The notes beneath the pieces were generated by a model, which was given only the letters and a program-made list of their open reading frames with translations, had not been told where the DNA came from and made no database searches. A stretch of DNA of 38,275 bases from JAIRTY01 sp050257395 (GTDB taxonomy: Bacteria > Actinomycetota > Actinomycetes > Streptosporangiales > Streptosporangiaceae): NCBI GenBank assembly GCA_050257395.1, contig JBLMWU010000233.1:1-38275 (forward strand). Direction: 5' to 3'. Of this stretch, positions 1 to 9,200 are shown piece after piece. Within the stretch, counting starts at the first letter, position 1. Each line of letters opens with the position of its first letter. A program made the translations under genes and the position numbers.

Positions 1-1
1 G

Positions 2-1456
2 ATGAACGTCCATGACTCCGAACGGCTCGCCGGACTCCTCGAGCAGGCCGGCTACCGGCGGGCGGAAGACGGTGCCGACGCCGATGTGGTCGTGTTCAAC
101 ACCTGTGCGGTGCGGGAGAACGCCGACAACAAGCTCTACGGCAACCTCGGCCACCTCGCCCCGGTGAAGGCGAAGAAGCCGGGGATGCAGATCGCCGTCG
201 GCGGGTGCCTGGCGCAGAAGGACCGCGGGGAGATCACCCGCAAGGCTCCGTGGGTCGACGTCGTGTTCGGCACCCACAACATCGGCTCGCTGCCGGTGCT
301 GCTGGAGCGGGCCAGGGTCGAGGCCAGGGCCCAGGTGGAGATCGTCGAGTCGCTGGAGCGGTTCCCGTCCGTCCTGCCGGCCCGCCGCGAGTCGCCGTAC
401 GCCGCCTGGGTCGCCATCTCGGTGGGCTGCAACAACACCTGCACCTTCTGCATCGTCCCCAGCCTGCGCGGACGGGAGGAGGACCGGCGCCCCGGCGACG
501 TGCTGGCCGAGATCCGCGCGCTCGTCGCGGACGGCGTCCTGGAAGTCACCCTGCTCGGGCAGAACGTCAACTCCTACGGGGTGGGCTTCGGTGACCGGCA
601 GGCGTTCGCCCGGCTGCTGCGGGCCTGCGGGGAGATCGAGGGGCTGGAGCGGGTCCGGTTCACCTCCCCACATCCCCGCGACTTCACCGACGACGTGATC
701 GCCGCGATGGCGCAGACGCCCAACGTCATGCCGCAGCTGCACATGCCGCTGCAGTCCGGCTCGGACGCGGTGCTGAAGTCGATGCGCCGCGCCTACCGGC
801 GGGACCGGTACCTGGGGATCCTCGACCGGGTCCGGGCCGCCATCCCCGGCGCCGCCATCACCACCGACATCATCGTCGGCTTCCCCGGCGAGACCGACCA
901 GGACTTCGAGGACACGCTCGACCTGGTGCGGCGGGCGCGCTTCGCGGCCGCGTTCACCTTCCAGTACTCGCCGCGGCCCGGCACCCCGGCGGCCGGCATG
1001 GACGGCCAGGTGCCGCCGGAGGTGGTGGCCGAGCGGTACGAGCGGCTCGCCGCCCTGGTCGCCGACGTCGCGCTGGCGGAGAACGAGGCGCTGACCGGCA
1101 GCGAGGTCGAGGTGCTGGTCGCCGAGGGGGAGGGCCGCAAAGACGGCGCCACCCACCGGATGTCCGGCCGGGCGCGGGACAACCGTCTCGTGCACTTCGC
1201 CCCGGCCGGCACCGAGCCGCGCCCGGGCGACGTGGTGACCACGCTGGTGACCCGGGCCGCGCCGCACTACCTGATCGCGGACGGCGCGCCGGCGGGGCTC
1301 CGCCGGACCCGGGCCGGTGACGCCTGGCAGGCACGCGCCGCCGGGGAGACCGCCGGCGGCGCGGCTGGCCCGGGCGGGCCGGGGCGGGCCAGGGCAGAGG
1401 GGCGGGTGCTGCTCGGAATGCCCGCCGTGGGCGTGCCCGCTGATCGCGCATGCTGA
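2..1456 (+). CDS. miaB: tRNA-2-methylthio-N6-dimethylallyladenosine synthase MiaB (5' partial)
   Basis: Radical-SAM methylthiotransferase that converts i6A37 to ms2i6A37 in tRNAs reading UNN codons. The visible part starts at the Met of the family motif YGCQMN; the first cluster-binding Cys and everything before it lie left of the window, so this Met is not the real start. Seen: the other two N-terminal-cluster cysteines (C35 in NTCAVREN, C69 in GGCLAQ), the radical-SAM CxxxCxxC (C143, C147, C150), SAM-domain motifs such as LLGQNVNSYG and HMPLQSGSD, and a C-terminal TRAM domain at about 355-435. A Gly/Ala/Arg-rich tail of about 50 residues follows TRAM and is probably disordered. The stop overlaps the next gene's start by 7 nt. 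MiaB needs the product of MiaA, encoded two genes downstream. Confidence 0.97.
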   Translation: MNVHDSERLAGLLEQAGYRRAEDGADADVVVFNTCAVRENADNKLYGNLGHLAPVKAKKPGMQIAVGGCLAQKDRGEITRKAPWVDVVFGTHNIGSLPVLLERARVEARAQVEIVESLERFPSVLPARRESPYAAWVAISVGCNNTCTFCIVPSLRGREEDRRPGDVLAEIRALVADGVLEVTLLGQNVNSYGVGFGDRQAFARLLRACGEIEGLERVRFTSPHPRDFTDDVIAAMAQTPNVMPQLHMPLQSGSDAVLKSMRRAYRRDRYLGILDRVRAAIPGAAITTDIIVGFPGETDQDFEDTLDLVRRARFAAAFTFQYSPRPGTPAAGMDGQVPPEVVAERYERLAALVADVALAENEALTGSEVEVLVAEGEGRKDGATHRMSGRARDNRLVHFAPAGTEPRPGDVVTTLVTRAAPHYLIADGAPAGLRRTRAGDAWQARAAGETAGGAAGPGGPGRARAEGRVLLGMPAVGVPADRAC

Positions 1457-2208
1457 TCGCTGGCGCCGTCTGCCCGCACCCGCCGCTGCTGATCCCCGAC
1501 ACGGCCGGGGCTGAGCCGCCCGGCGCTTTCCGCAAGCTGCTGGCAAGCTGCGATCTGGCCCTGCGGAGCCTGACCGCCACCGTCCCGGACCTCATCGTGC
1601 TGGTCGGCGGCGGGCGGGAAACCCGGGAGTACCCCCCGGAGGCAGCGGGCGGGCTGCAGGACTACGGGATCGACGTGACGGTCGGCGCGGGCGAGCCGGT
1701 GCTGCCGTTGTCGCTCACTGTCGGGCGGTGGCTGCTGCTGCGCGCGGGCTGCGACGGCGCGGGCCCGCCGGTGGCGGTGCAGGCGGTGAACCGGCGGGCC
1801 GCCCCGGCGGAGTGCCTCGCGCTGGGCGCGGCCCTGGCCGGGCGGGCACCCCGGGTCGCCCTGCTGGCGATGGGGGACGCCTCCTCCCGGGGCCCGCTGG
1901 ACCTCGAGGGTCCCCCCGACCCGGACGCGCAGGAGTACGACGACGAGGTCGCCGAGGCCCTCGCGGCCGCCGATGCCCGCTGGCTCGGCCGGCTCGACCC
2001 GGCGCTTGACGACAAGTACCTGGTGGCCGGCCGGGCCGCCTGGCAGGTGCTGGCCGGGGCCGCCATCGGCCGCCGGATGCACGGGCGGCTGCACTGCTGC
2101 ATGGCCCCGTACGGGGTCACCTACCTGGCCGCGTCCTGGGACAGCCTCGAGCACATCGGCGACATCGCACCGGGCGGCGAGACCAGGCCAGCCGCCGCCA
2201 CGGGCTGA
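1450..2208 (+). CDS. Class III extradiol dioxygenase-like protein (actinobacterial miaB-miaA spacer gene)
   Basis: A 252-residue protein resembling the catalytic B subunit of class III (LigB-type) extradiol dioxygenases, beginning MLIAGAVCPHPPLLIP. The CPHPP segment matches the N-terminal His-containing strand of the LigB fold; VLVGGGRE and VALLAMGDASS look like core strands, and a conserved-looking tail (GRLHCCMAPYGVTYL) closes the protein. A gene of this type is, to my knowledge, regularly found between miaB and miaA in actinomycetes; its substrate is unknown to me. The ATG overlaps the miaB stop by 7 nt and the stop lies 10 nt before miaA, so it is probably translated as part of the same operon. 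An aromatic ring-cleaving role should not be assumed. Confidence 0.85.
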   Translation: MLIAGAVCPHPPLLIPDTAGAEPPGAFRKLLASCDLALRSLTATVPDLIVLVGGGRETREYPPEAAGGLQDYGIDVTVGAGEPVLPLSLTVGRWLLLRAGCDGAGPPVAVQAVNRRAAPAECLALGAALAGRAPRVALLAMGDASSRGPLDLEGPPDPDAQEYDDEVAEALAAADARWLGRLDPALDDKYLVAGRAAWQVLAGAAIGRRMHGRLHCCMAPYGVTYLAASWDSLEHIGDIAPGGETRPAAATG

Positions 2209-2218
2209 GGGCCGCCCG

Positions 2219-3160
2219 GTGACGGCGCCGGTGATCGCGGTCGTCGGGGCGACGGCGGCCGGCAAATCCGACCTCGCCATCGAGCTCGCCCTCGCCCTCG
2301 GCGGGGAGGTCGTGAACGCCGACTCCATGCAGCTGTACCGGGGCATGGACATCGGCACCGCCAAACTCACCCCCGCCGGGCAGCGCGGCGTCCCGCACCA
2401 CCTGCTCAGCGTCTGGGACGTCCGGTACCCGGCGAACGTCGCCGAGTACCAGGCCATGGCCCAGGCGGTGCTCACCGAGGTGGAGGCGCGCGGCCGGGTC
2501 CCGGTGCTCGCCGGGGGCTCGGGCCTGTACGTCCGGGCGGCACTCGGGGACCTGGATTTCCCCGGCACGGACCCGGCGGTGCGCCAGCGGCTGGAAGACG
2601 AGCTCGCCGAGGCCGGCCCGGCCCGCCTGCACACAAGGCTGGCCGCCGCGGACCCGGCCGCTGCCGCGGCGATCCTGCCGTCCAACGGGCGGCGGATCGT
2701 GCGCGCCCTGGAGGTCATCGAGGTGTCCGGCCGCCCGTTCGCGGCCGCCATGCCCGCGTACGAGCACAAGTTCCCGGCGGTGCAGCTCGGCCTGGCGGTC
2801 AGCCGGCCGGAGCTCGACCAGCGGATCGCGGCGCGGACCGAGCGGATGTGGCGGGACGGGTTCGTGGCGGAGGTGCGGGAGCTGGCGCGGGCCGGGCTGC
2901 GGGAGGGCAGGACGGCCAGCCGTGCCCTCGGCTACGCGCAGGTGCTGCGGTTCCTCGCGGGGGAGTGCACCGAGGAGGAGGCCAAGGCGGAGACGATCCT
3001 GGCCACCCGGCGGTTCGCCCGGCGTCAGGAAGCCTGGTTCCGCCGCGATCCCCGGATCACCTGGCTGGACGCTGCCGGCGCGGACCTGGCCGGCCGGGCC
3101 CTCGATACGATCGAGGCATGCGGTTCGCGAAGGGACACGGCACCGAGAACGACTTCGTGA
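2219..3160 (+). CDS. miaA: tRNA dimethylallyltransferase MiaA
   Basis: Transfers a dimethylallyl group from DMAPP to N6 of A37 in tRNAs reading UNN codons, making the i6A that MiaB then thiomethylates. Seen: P-loop GATAAGKS at residues 10-17, the substrate-binding segment NADSMQLYRGMDIGTAK, GGSGLY, and the C-terminal RRFARRQEAWFRRD helix typical of the family; length 313 aa is normal. I chose the GTG at 2219 because the protein then begins directly with the first strand; the reading frame also extends upstream to 1973, but that part is the out-of-frame shadow of the preceding gene. The last 43 nt overlap dapF, and the tail encoded there (after ITWLDAAG) looks unconserved. Confidence 0.96.
   Translation: MTAPVIAVVGATAAGKSDLAIELALALGGEVVNADSMQLYRGMDIGTAKLTPAGQRGVPHHLLSVWDVRYPANVAEYQAMAQAVLTEVEARGRVPVLAGGSGLYVRAALGDLDFPGTDPAVRQRLEDELAEAGPARLHTRLAAADPAAAAAILPSNGRRIVRALEVIEVSGRPFAAAMPAYEHKFPAVQLGLAVSRPELDQRIAARTERMWRDGFVAEVRELARAGLREGRTASRALGYAQVLRFLAGECTEEEAKAETILATRRFARRQEAWFRRDPRITWLDAAGADLAGRALDTIEACGSRRDTAPRTTS
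3106..3111 (+). promoter_or_regulatory. Candidate -10 box (TACGAT) for a leaderless dapF transcript
   Basis: TACGAT lies exactly 6 nt before the dapF ATG at 3118, inside the 3' end of miaA. Actinobacterial housekeeping promoters need little more than TANNNT at -10, and a start point 6-7 nt downstream would make the ATG the first bases of the RNA. No -35 box is visible about 17 nt upstream. GAGG also lies next to the ATG, but too close for a normal ribosome-binding site. Confidence 0.4.
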
Positions 3161-4014
3161 TCCTCGCCGACCCGGACGGTGCCCGGGACCTGCAGCCGGG
3201 GCTGGTGGCGCGGCTGTGCGACCGGCACGCCGGGATCGGGGCCGACGGGGTGCTGCGGGCCGTGCGCACCGCCGCCAAGGGCGGAGCCGGGCTGGGCGGC
3301 CCCGCCACCGCCGGGGACGCCGGCCTGGCCGCGGGCGCGGATGGGGGCCGCAACGGCGGCACGGCCCCCGAATGGTTCATGGACTACCGCAACGCGGACG
3401 GCAGCCTGGCCGAGATGTGCGGCAACGGCATCCGGGTGTTCGCGCGCTACCTGCTCGGGGAAGGGCTCGCCAGCGGGCCGGAGTTCACCGTCGCCACCAG
3501 GTCCGGGTACCGCCGGGTCCGGGAGGAGCCCAGCGGCGACATCACCGTGGACATGGGCCCCGCGACCGCGCTCGGGCCGGGCCGGGCGGTGCTGGACGGC
3601 CGGCTGCGGGAGGGCCTGCGGGTCTCGGTCGGCAACCCGCACCTGGCGTGCCTGGTGCACGACCCGCTGGAGTCGTTCGACCTGTCCGCCGCGCCGAACC
3701 TGGACCCGGCTGCCTTCCCCGAGGGCGGCAACCTGGAACTGGTCCGGGTGACCGGGCCGGCCGCCGCGAGCATGCGGGTCTACGAGCGCGGCTCCGGGGA
3801 GACCCGCTCCTGCGGGACCGGCGCGGTCGCCGCCGCCCTGGCCGCCGCCCAGTCCGCGGGCCAGGACCAGGGCGTCTGGGAGGTCACCCTCCCGGGCGGG
3901 ATGCTCACCGTCACCCTGGACGCCGGCACCAGCTGGCTGACCGGCCCGGCGGTCCTGGTCGCCGAGGGCGAGCTCGACCCGTCCTGGCTGGCCGCGGCCA
4001 CCGCCAGCCGGTAA
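3118..4014 (+). CDS. dapF: Diaminopimelate epimerase DapF
   Basis: Interconverts LL- and meso-diaminopimelate in the cytoplasm, supplying lysine and peptidoglycan synthesis. The two catalytic cysteines of this cofactor-independent racemase are visible: C101 in EMCGNGIRVFARYL and C232 in RSCGTGAVAAAL, one in each half of the pseudo-symmetric fold. The N-terminus (KGHGTENDFVIL) and NADGS segments are canonical. Odd: a Gly/Ala-rich stretch at about residues 53-84 sits between GVLRAVR and EWFMDYRNADG; it looks like an extended surface loop, since both flanks are intact. The start overlaps miaA by 43 nt and has its own -10-like box, so dapF may be transcribed independently. Length 298 aa. Confidence 0.97.
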   Translation: MRFAKGHGTENDFVILADPDGARDLQPGLVARLCDRHAGIGADGVLRAVRTAAKGGAGLGGPATAGDAGLAAGADGGRNGGTAPEWFMDYRNADGSLAEMCGNGIRVFARYLLGEGLASGPEFTVATRSGYRRVREEPSGDITVDMGPATALGPGRAVLDGRLREGLRVSVGNPHLACLVHDPLESFDLSAAPNLDPAAFPEGGNLELVRVTGPAAASMRVYERGSGETRSCGTGAVAAALAAAQSAGQDQGVWEVTLPGGMLTVTLDAGTSWLTGPAVLVAEGELDPSWLAAATASR

Positions 4015-4023
4015 GCCGGAGCC

Positions 4024-4356
4024 ATGCGGTTCAACCACGTCGGGATTCCGGTCACCGGCTCCTTCGAGGGCGAGATCCCCGTCCCCCATCTCCGGCTCAC
4101 CTGCAGCGACCACAAGAACAACCCGTACGGCATCCAGTGGATGCGGTACTGGGACGACGCCCCGTATCCCGACCTGGTGAAGCACGTGGCCCATGTCGCG
4201 TTCGAGGTGGACGACCTGGCCGCCGCGATCGAGGGTGAGCGGGTCCTCATCGCGCCGAACAGCCCCAGCGAAGGCGTCATCGTGGCCTTCATCGAGGTCA
4301 ACGGCGCTCCGGTCGAGCTCATGCAGGTGGACAGGGATCTTCGCCCTGACGTCTAG
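4024..4356 (+). CDS. VOC (glyoxalase/bleomycin resistance) superfamily protein
   Basis: A 110-residue single-module vicinal-oxygen-chelate protein. The start MRFNHVGIPV gives H5, the usual first metal ligand; HVAFEVDDLAAAI supplies H57 in the standard HvaFev strand; VNGAPVELMQ ends the module with E99, where the last metal ligand normally lies. The spacing fits two beta-alpha-beta-beta-beta units, with a somewhat short first half. It lies 9 nt after the dapF stop with CCGGAG just before the ATG, so it is probably the last gene of the miaB-dapF run. The substrate cannot be told from the sequence: members include isomerases, lyases, dioxygenases and binding proteins. Confidence 0.78.
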   Translation: MRFNHVGIPVTGSFEGEIPVPHLRLTCSDHKNNPYGIQWMRYWDDAPYPDLVKHVAHVAFEVDDLAAAIEGERVLIAPNSPSEGVIVAFIEVNGAPVELMQVDRDLRPDV

Positions 4357-4361
4357 CCCGG

Positions 4362-4535
4362 TCAGCGGCCGCGCGGTTCACGTTCCGGGTGGGCGGCAGT
4401 CAGCAGGAGCGCGTCCAGGATGCGCCCCCAGTCGGCGTCGCTGAGATCGGCGCCGAGCGCGCTGGCGAGGGCCGCCAGCGCCGGGACCAGGCGGCGCCCG
4501 AGCTCGCCCGGGCCGAGCCCGCGGGCCGCTGCCAT
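4362..4535 (-). pseudogene. Possible tail of a divergent gene (57-codon fragment)
   Basis: An open minus-strand frame from an ATG at 4535 to TGA at 4362-4364 encodes 57 residues with a coding-like helical composition (GELGRRLVPALAALASALG, then DADWGRILDALLL). No domain is recognised and the fragment is too short to stand alone. It faces an MFS gene that has lost its N-terminus, the two meeting within about 12 nt, as if a divergent pair had lost the shared promoter and both 5' ends. A regulator tail is the natural guess but is unproven. It might instead be a small real gene or chance reading in GC-rich DNA. Confidence 0.3.
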
Positions 4536-4546
4536 CCGGGCTGACG

Positions 4547-5689
4547 ATGGCGGCGCAGTGCCTGCCGTGGCTGGTGCTGGGCCCGGTGGCGGGGGTGTTC
4601 GCGGACCGGTGGGACCGGCGGCGGCTGATGATCGCCGCTGACGTGTGCCGGGCCGGGGCGGTGGCACTCATGCTGCTGGGCAGCTCGGCGGCGGGCCGCT
4701 GGGTGCTGTATGCGGCGCTGGCGGCGGAGAGCACCGGCACGGCGGTGTTCGCCCCGGCGCTGCGGGCCCGCACACCGGAGATTGTCGGCACCGGGGGGCT
4801 GCTGAGCAGCGCGAACGCGCTGAATTCGGTCAGCGATGGGGTGGTCCGGCTGATCGGGGGCCCGCTGGGCGGGGTGCTGCTGGCGGCTTTCGGGTTCCGG
4901 GTGCTGATCTGCGCCGACGCGCTGAGCTACCTGGTGTCGGCGGCGGCGCTGGCGATGACCTCCCGGCGATCCGGCCATCACCGCGCCCCCGGAACCACCG
5001 TGCGCGATGTCGGCCGGGACCTCGCCGCCGGGCTGCGGGCGCTTCGCGGCAACCCGGTGGCGCGGGCTCTGGCCGCCGTGACGATCGGGTACCTCGCGGC
5101 GAACGCCGCGCTGAGCGCGGTGGTGGTCCCGTTCGGGGTGGCGGTGCTGGGGGGCGCCCGGCAGGCCGGCTACCTCTTCTCGGCGCTGGGCGCGGGGTTC
5201 CTGCTGGGGGCGCCGGTCGTGCGGCTGCTGCTGGACCGGGTCCAGCCGAGGTACCTGCTGGCCGCGACGTTAACGGCCACCGCTGCCGGCTACTACCTGC
5301 TGTTCCATGCGGCGTCGCTGGCCGGCGCGCTGCCCGCGGCGGTGGCGGTCGGGATGTTCGGGTCGATGTCGCTGGTGGTGCCGGAAACCACCCTGCAGCG
5401 GGTGGTGCCCGACGCCGTGCTCGGCCGGGTGACCTCGGTGTTCGTGGCAGGCGAGGCAACGGTGACGCTGATCGGCTCGATCGCCGGTCCCGCGCTGGCA
5501 CAGGCAGCGCAGATATCCGGCGTGGCCGTGGCCAGCAGCGCGCTGACCCTGGCGGCCGCCGTGCTGGCGTACCTGCTCGTGCCCGTGATCGGGGGTTTCC
5601 GGTCCGCACTCGCCGGGGGGACACCCGTGCCGGGCGCCGGGTCAGGGGCCCCCGTGCAGGCCACGCCGGCGCCGCCGGCTCCGCCGTAA
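4547..5689 (+). CDS. MFS exporter, N-terminally truncated
   Basis: Major facilitator of the MFS_3/EntS-like drug or siderophore exporter group. The protein opens at AQCLPWLVLGPVAGVFADRWDRRRLM, which in the family is transmembrane helix 2 plus the conserved loop 2-3 motif (GxxxDRxxRR). The first 40-45 residues, including helix 1, are absent, and no in-frame start exists upstream. The remaining 380 residues carry roughly ten or eleven hydrophobic segments and end in a Pro/Ala-rich tail. The start ATG has no clear ribosome-binding site. Upstream DNA holds a minus-strand gene fragment instead of the missing 5' end, suggesting a deletion. It could be a pseudogene or a transporter expressed in shortened form. 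Confidence 0.75.
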   Translation: MAAQCLPWLVLGPVAGVFADRWDRRRLMIAADVCRAGAVALMLLGSSAAGRWVLYAALAAESTGTAVFAPALRARTPEIVGTGGLLSSANALNSVSDGVVRLIGGPLGGVLLAAFGFRVLICADALSYLVSAAALAMTSRRSGHHRAPGTTVRDVGRDLAAGLRALRGNPVARALAAVTIGYLAANAALSAVVVPFGVAVLGGARQAGYLFSALGAGFLLGAPVVRLLLDRVQPRYLLAATLTATAAGYYLLFHAASLAGALPAAVAVGMFGSMSLVVPETTLQRVVPDAVLGRVTSVFVAGEATVTLIGSIAGPALAQAAQISGVAVASSALTLAAAVLAYLLVPVIGGFRSALAGGTPVPGAGSGAPVQATPAPPAPP

Positions 5690-5692
5690 GGT
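5687..5692 (+). promoter_or_regulatory. Candidate -10 box (TAAGGT) for a leaderless GNAT transcript
   Basis: TAAGGT starts in the MFS stop codon and ends 6 nt before the GTG at 5699, the same spacing as at dapF and the HIT gene. The AAGG within it could alternatively act as a weak ribosome-binding site for that GTG. No -35 box is seen. Confidence 0.35.
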
Positions 5693-5698
5693 GTGGTC

Positions 5699-6163
5699 GT
5701 GCTCACAGGATTGCGGCTGGAACTGGTCACCCCGGAGAACGTCAGGGCTGCCTGCAAGCTGGCGGTGCGGCCGGACCAGGAGGACCTCGTCGCCCCGGTC
5801 GCCTGGTCCCTCGCCGACGCCTACACGGCGCCGGACGTCGCCTGGCCCCGGCTGGTCTACGACGGCGATGAGCTGGTCGGCTTCGTCATGGCCGCCTTCC
5901 CCCCGGAGGACCGGGACACGCCTTACCGCAGCCATCTGTGGCGGCTGAACATCGGTGCCGGGCACCAGGGCAGCGGGTACGGGCGGTTCGCGGTCGATGC
6001 CGTGTGCCAGGAGGCCCTGCGCCGCGGGCAGCACCGGCTGACCGTGTGCTACCACCCGGTCCCGCACGGGCCGGAAGGGTTCTACCGGCGGCTGGGCTTC
6101 CGGCCTACCGGCGAATACTTCAAGGATGAAGTGGTAGCCGAGCGTATCCTCGCCCAGGGCTGA
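5699..6163 (+). CDS. GNAT family N-acetyltransferase (diamine/spermidine acetyltransferase-like)
   Basis: A 154-residue Gcn5-related acetyltransferase. Seen: strand GDELVGFVMAAF, the core strand HLWRLNIGAGHQGSGYGRFA containing the acetyl-CoA pyrophosphate loop (Q-x-x-G-x-G), helix AVDAVCQEALRRG, and the closing PEGFYRRLGFRPTGEYF, in which the Tyr is the usual general acid. The LVTPENVRAACKLAVRPDQ opening resembles the SpeG/Blt diamine acetyltransferase group, so a polyamine or small amine substrate is likely but not certain. I chose GTG 5699 over GTG 5693 because of the -10-like box 6 nt upstream. It follows the truncated exporter by 9 nt on the same strand; whether the two are functionally linked is unknown. 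Confidence 0.85.
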   Translation: MLTGLRLELVTPENVRAACKLAVRPDQEDLVAPVAWSLADAYTAPDVAWPRLVYDGDELVGFVMAAFPPEDRDTPYRSHLWRLNIGAGHQGSGYGRFAVDAVCQEALRRGQHRLTVCYHPVPHGPEGFYRRLGFRPTGEYFKDEVVAERILAQG

Positions 6164-6289
6164 GGGCGGCCGGCGGCTCAGCGGGTGTCAGCCCGGGTGC
6201 CGGAACCTGCCCGGAACGCGGGGGCGAGTTCGAGCGGCACCTCACCCCAGCGCCGTGCCAGTTCCGCCAACGCCGCCAGCTCGCGCAGG

Positions 6290-9200
6290 TCAGCCGGTCA
6301 CGGCGACGGTGGTGCCGGCCTCGCGCTGGACGCCCAGGCAGGCGGGCGAGGACGGGCCGCCGGAGCAGCTGCCCAGGTCCGCCACGGCGTGCAGGACCGC
6401 GTTCGTGGCCGGCGTGCCCGGGGGCACCGTCACCTGGAATGTCTCGCTCGCGGGAGCGGCCGGGGCCAGCACCCCCGGCGGCCCGTTGCCGACGCTGGTC
6501 ACCTTCCAGCCTGCCGGCGGCTGCAGGTACAGGTGCACGCCGTGCAGGGTCGCCGTGCCGCCCGCGCTGAGCGTGACCGTCACCTGGAACGTGCTGCCCG
6601 CCGCCGCCTGCGCCGGGGCGTGCACGCTGACCGCCCGGGCGCCCACCGCGCCGGGCAGCCGGAACCCGCCGCGCAGCGGCAGGCCGCCGAGGCCGGAGGA
6701 GTCACCCACGAAGACCTGGTAGGTGCCGGGCTGCTGCGACCAGCCGTGCGCGCCGGTGTCCCAGTACCAGGTCTGGGCGGGGCGGATGGTGAACTGCACC
6801 GGCGCGGACTTGCCGGGTGCCAGTGACACCCGCTGGAACCCGGCGAGCTGGCGCGGCGGCTCGCTGGCGGCGGCCGGGTCGCCGAGGTACACCTGCGCCA
6901 CGTCGCTGCCGGTCCGCTGCCCGGTGTTGGTGACCGTCGCGGTCACCGTGACCGGGTCGGTGGCCGAGGCCGGGGCGGAGACGTGCAGGTTGCTGAACCG
7001 GAAGCTGGTGTAGGAGAGCCCGTACCCGAATGGGTAGAGCGGCTTGATGCCCTTCGCGTCATACCAGCGGTAGCCCACGTCCACGCCCTCGGAGTACTGC
7101 ACGGTGCCGTTGGCCCCCGGCCACTGGGCCGGGGTGCTGGCGGGCACCTGGGACAGGCTGCGCGGGAACGTCTCGGGCAGGTGCCCGCCCGGGTCGGTCC
7201 TGCCGGACAGCACGCCGGCGATGGCCGTGCCCTGCGTCTGGCCCGGGTACCAGGCCTCCAGGATGCCGGGAACCTGGCCGGCCCACGGCATGGTCACCGG
7301 CGCGCCGGTCTCCAGCACCACCACGGTGTGCGGGTTGGCCGCGGCGACCGCCTCGATCAGCTGGTCCTGGCCGTTCGGCAGGGTGATGCCGGGCCGGTCG
7401 ACCCCCTCGGTCTCGTAGTCCCGGACGAACACCACCGCCTGGTCCGACTGCCGGGCCAGGTTCGCGGCGGCCGTGACGGCGGGCGGGACCGCGCCGGGCG
7501 GCGGCTGCCAGCCCAGCTTGATCTGCATCGGGTAGCCGCTGGCGTAGTCGATCTCCACCGGGACGCTCTGCCCGGCGGTCAGCTGCACCGTGGCGCTCTT
7601 GGTGACCAGCCCCTGGGCGCTGCTGTTGTCGATGAACAGCTGCCCGTTCAGGTACATCTTGCTGCTGTTGTCGCTGGTCAGGTCGAACGTGTAGGTGCCG
7701 GATGCGGGCGGGGTGAGCACGCCGGTCCACTTCACCGACGTGCTGTACGGGTTCGGTGGCGCGGGCGGGGAGGAGGTGGCGTCCTCGTAGCCGAGCCCGT
7801 ACCAGCTGTAGTCCAGGCTGATGCCGGGATCGACGCGGGTGAGCTGCGGGGTGCCGGTGAAGTTCTCGTTGTTGTAGTAGACGCCGGTCAGCCCGGCCTG
7901 GGAGGCGCCGGCCGACGGGTGCAGCACTGAGGAGGGCACGGCGGGCAGGCCGGGCAGGTCGGTGCCCGGGCTGACCGGGTCGGTGCCGGGCGAGTAGCTG
8001 ACGGTCGCGGCCGGGTCGGCGGCCCGCAGCCCGGCCAGCGGGCTGACCGCCGAGGACGGGGACACCACGTGCGCGCTGCCGCCGCCCGCGGTGACCGCGT
8101 CGGCCGCGTCCGCGCCGATCACCGCGACCGTGCCGCCCTTGCGCAGCGGCAGCACGCCGCCGGAGTTGCGCAGCAGCACCGTGCCGGCTTCGGCGACCTG
8201 GTTGGACAGCGAGACATGCGCGGGGGTGGTGACGGTCGCGCCGGTGTTGCCGGTGGGCGGGTGGTTGAAGAACCCGAACCGGAACAGCTCGAGGAGGATC
8301 CGCTGCACCATCGTGTTCAGCGTGGCCTGGCTGACGGTGCCGTTCTGCACGGCCTGCTGCAGCGTGGCGCCGTAGTAGATGGCGTCCGGCTGCTCCATGT
8401 CGGTCCCGGCCTGCAGCGACGAGGTCATGTCGTGCAGGGCGTCGTAGTCCGACGTCACGAAGCCGGGGAAACCCCACGCCTGCTTGAGCGTGTTCATCAG
8501 CAGCGGCACGTTCCCGCACGCGAACGCATTGTTGATCACGGAGTAGGAGCACATGGTGGAGGCCACGTGCGCGGCCTCCGCGGACGCCCTGAACGCGGGC
8601 AGGTAGATCTCGTTCAGCGCCTGCTGGCCGATCTGGACGTTGTCCGCGCTGGTGTTGCGGTTGGTCTCCTGGTTGTACACGGCGATGTGCTTGACCTGCG
8701 CCATGACGCCCTGGCCCTGGATGCCGCGGATCTCGCCGATGGCGAGCTGGGAGTTCAGGTACGGGTCCTCGGTGAACGTTTCGAAGGCCCGGCCGAACCG
8801 CGGGTCACGGTCGATGTTGACGGTCGGCCCGAGGTCCACCATCGCGCCCTTGCCGGCCTCCTCGGCGCCGAGGACCTGCCCGTAGGACTGCGCCAGCGCC
8901 GGGTCGAACCCGGCCGCCAGCGACACCCCGGCCGGGAGCTGGGTGACGCCGGTGAGCCCGTCCGCGACCCCGTTGGGGCCGTCTTCCAGGCCGATCGCCG
9001 GGATGCACAGCGAGGGCTCGGGTGCCACGTAGAACACGTAGGGCCCGGTGGAGCCGTGCACCAGGCTGATCTCGTCGGCGAGGGTCATGGCGTGCATCAG
9101 CAGGTTCACCCGCCGGTACACCGGCAGGCTGGTGGACAGCCAGGGGCAGGACGGCGTGGCGGCGGCTAACCGCGTGGCCGCCCCGGTCCCGGCGGCCTGC

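Noticed and set aside
6178..6297. Minus-strand 39-codon open frame right after the GH3 gene, with helical coding-like content (LRELAALAELARRWGEV)
   Set aside because: It has no ATG start, begins inside the GH3 stop region in another frame and matches no family I know. It could be a gene remnant, but chance is sufficient in DNA this GC-rich.
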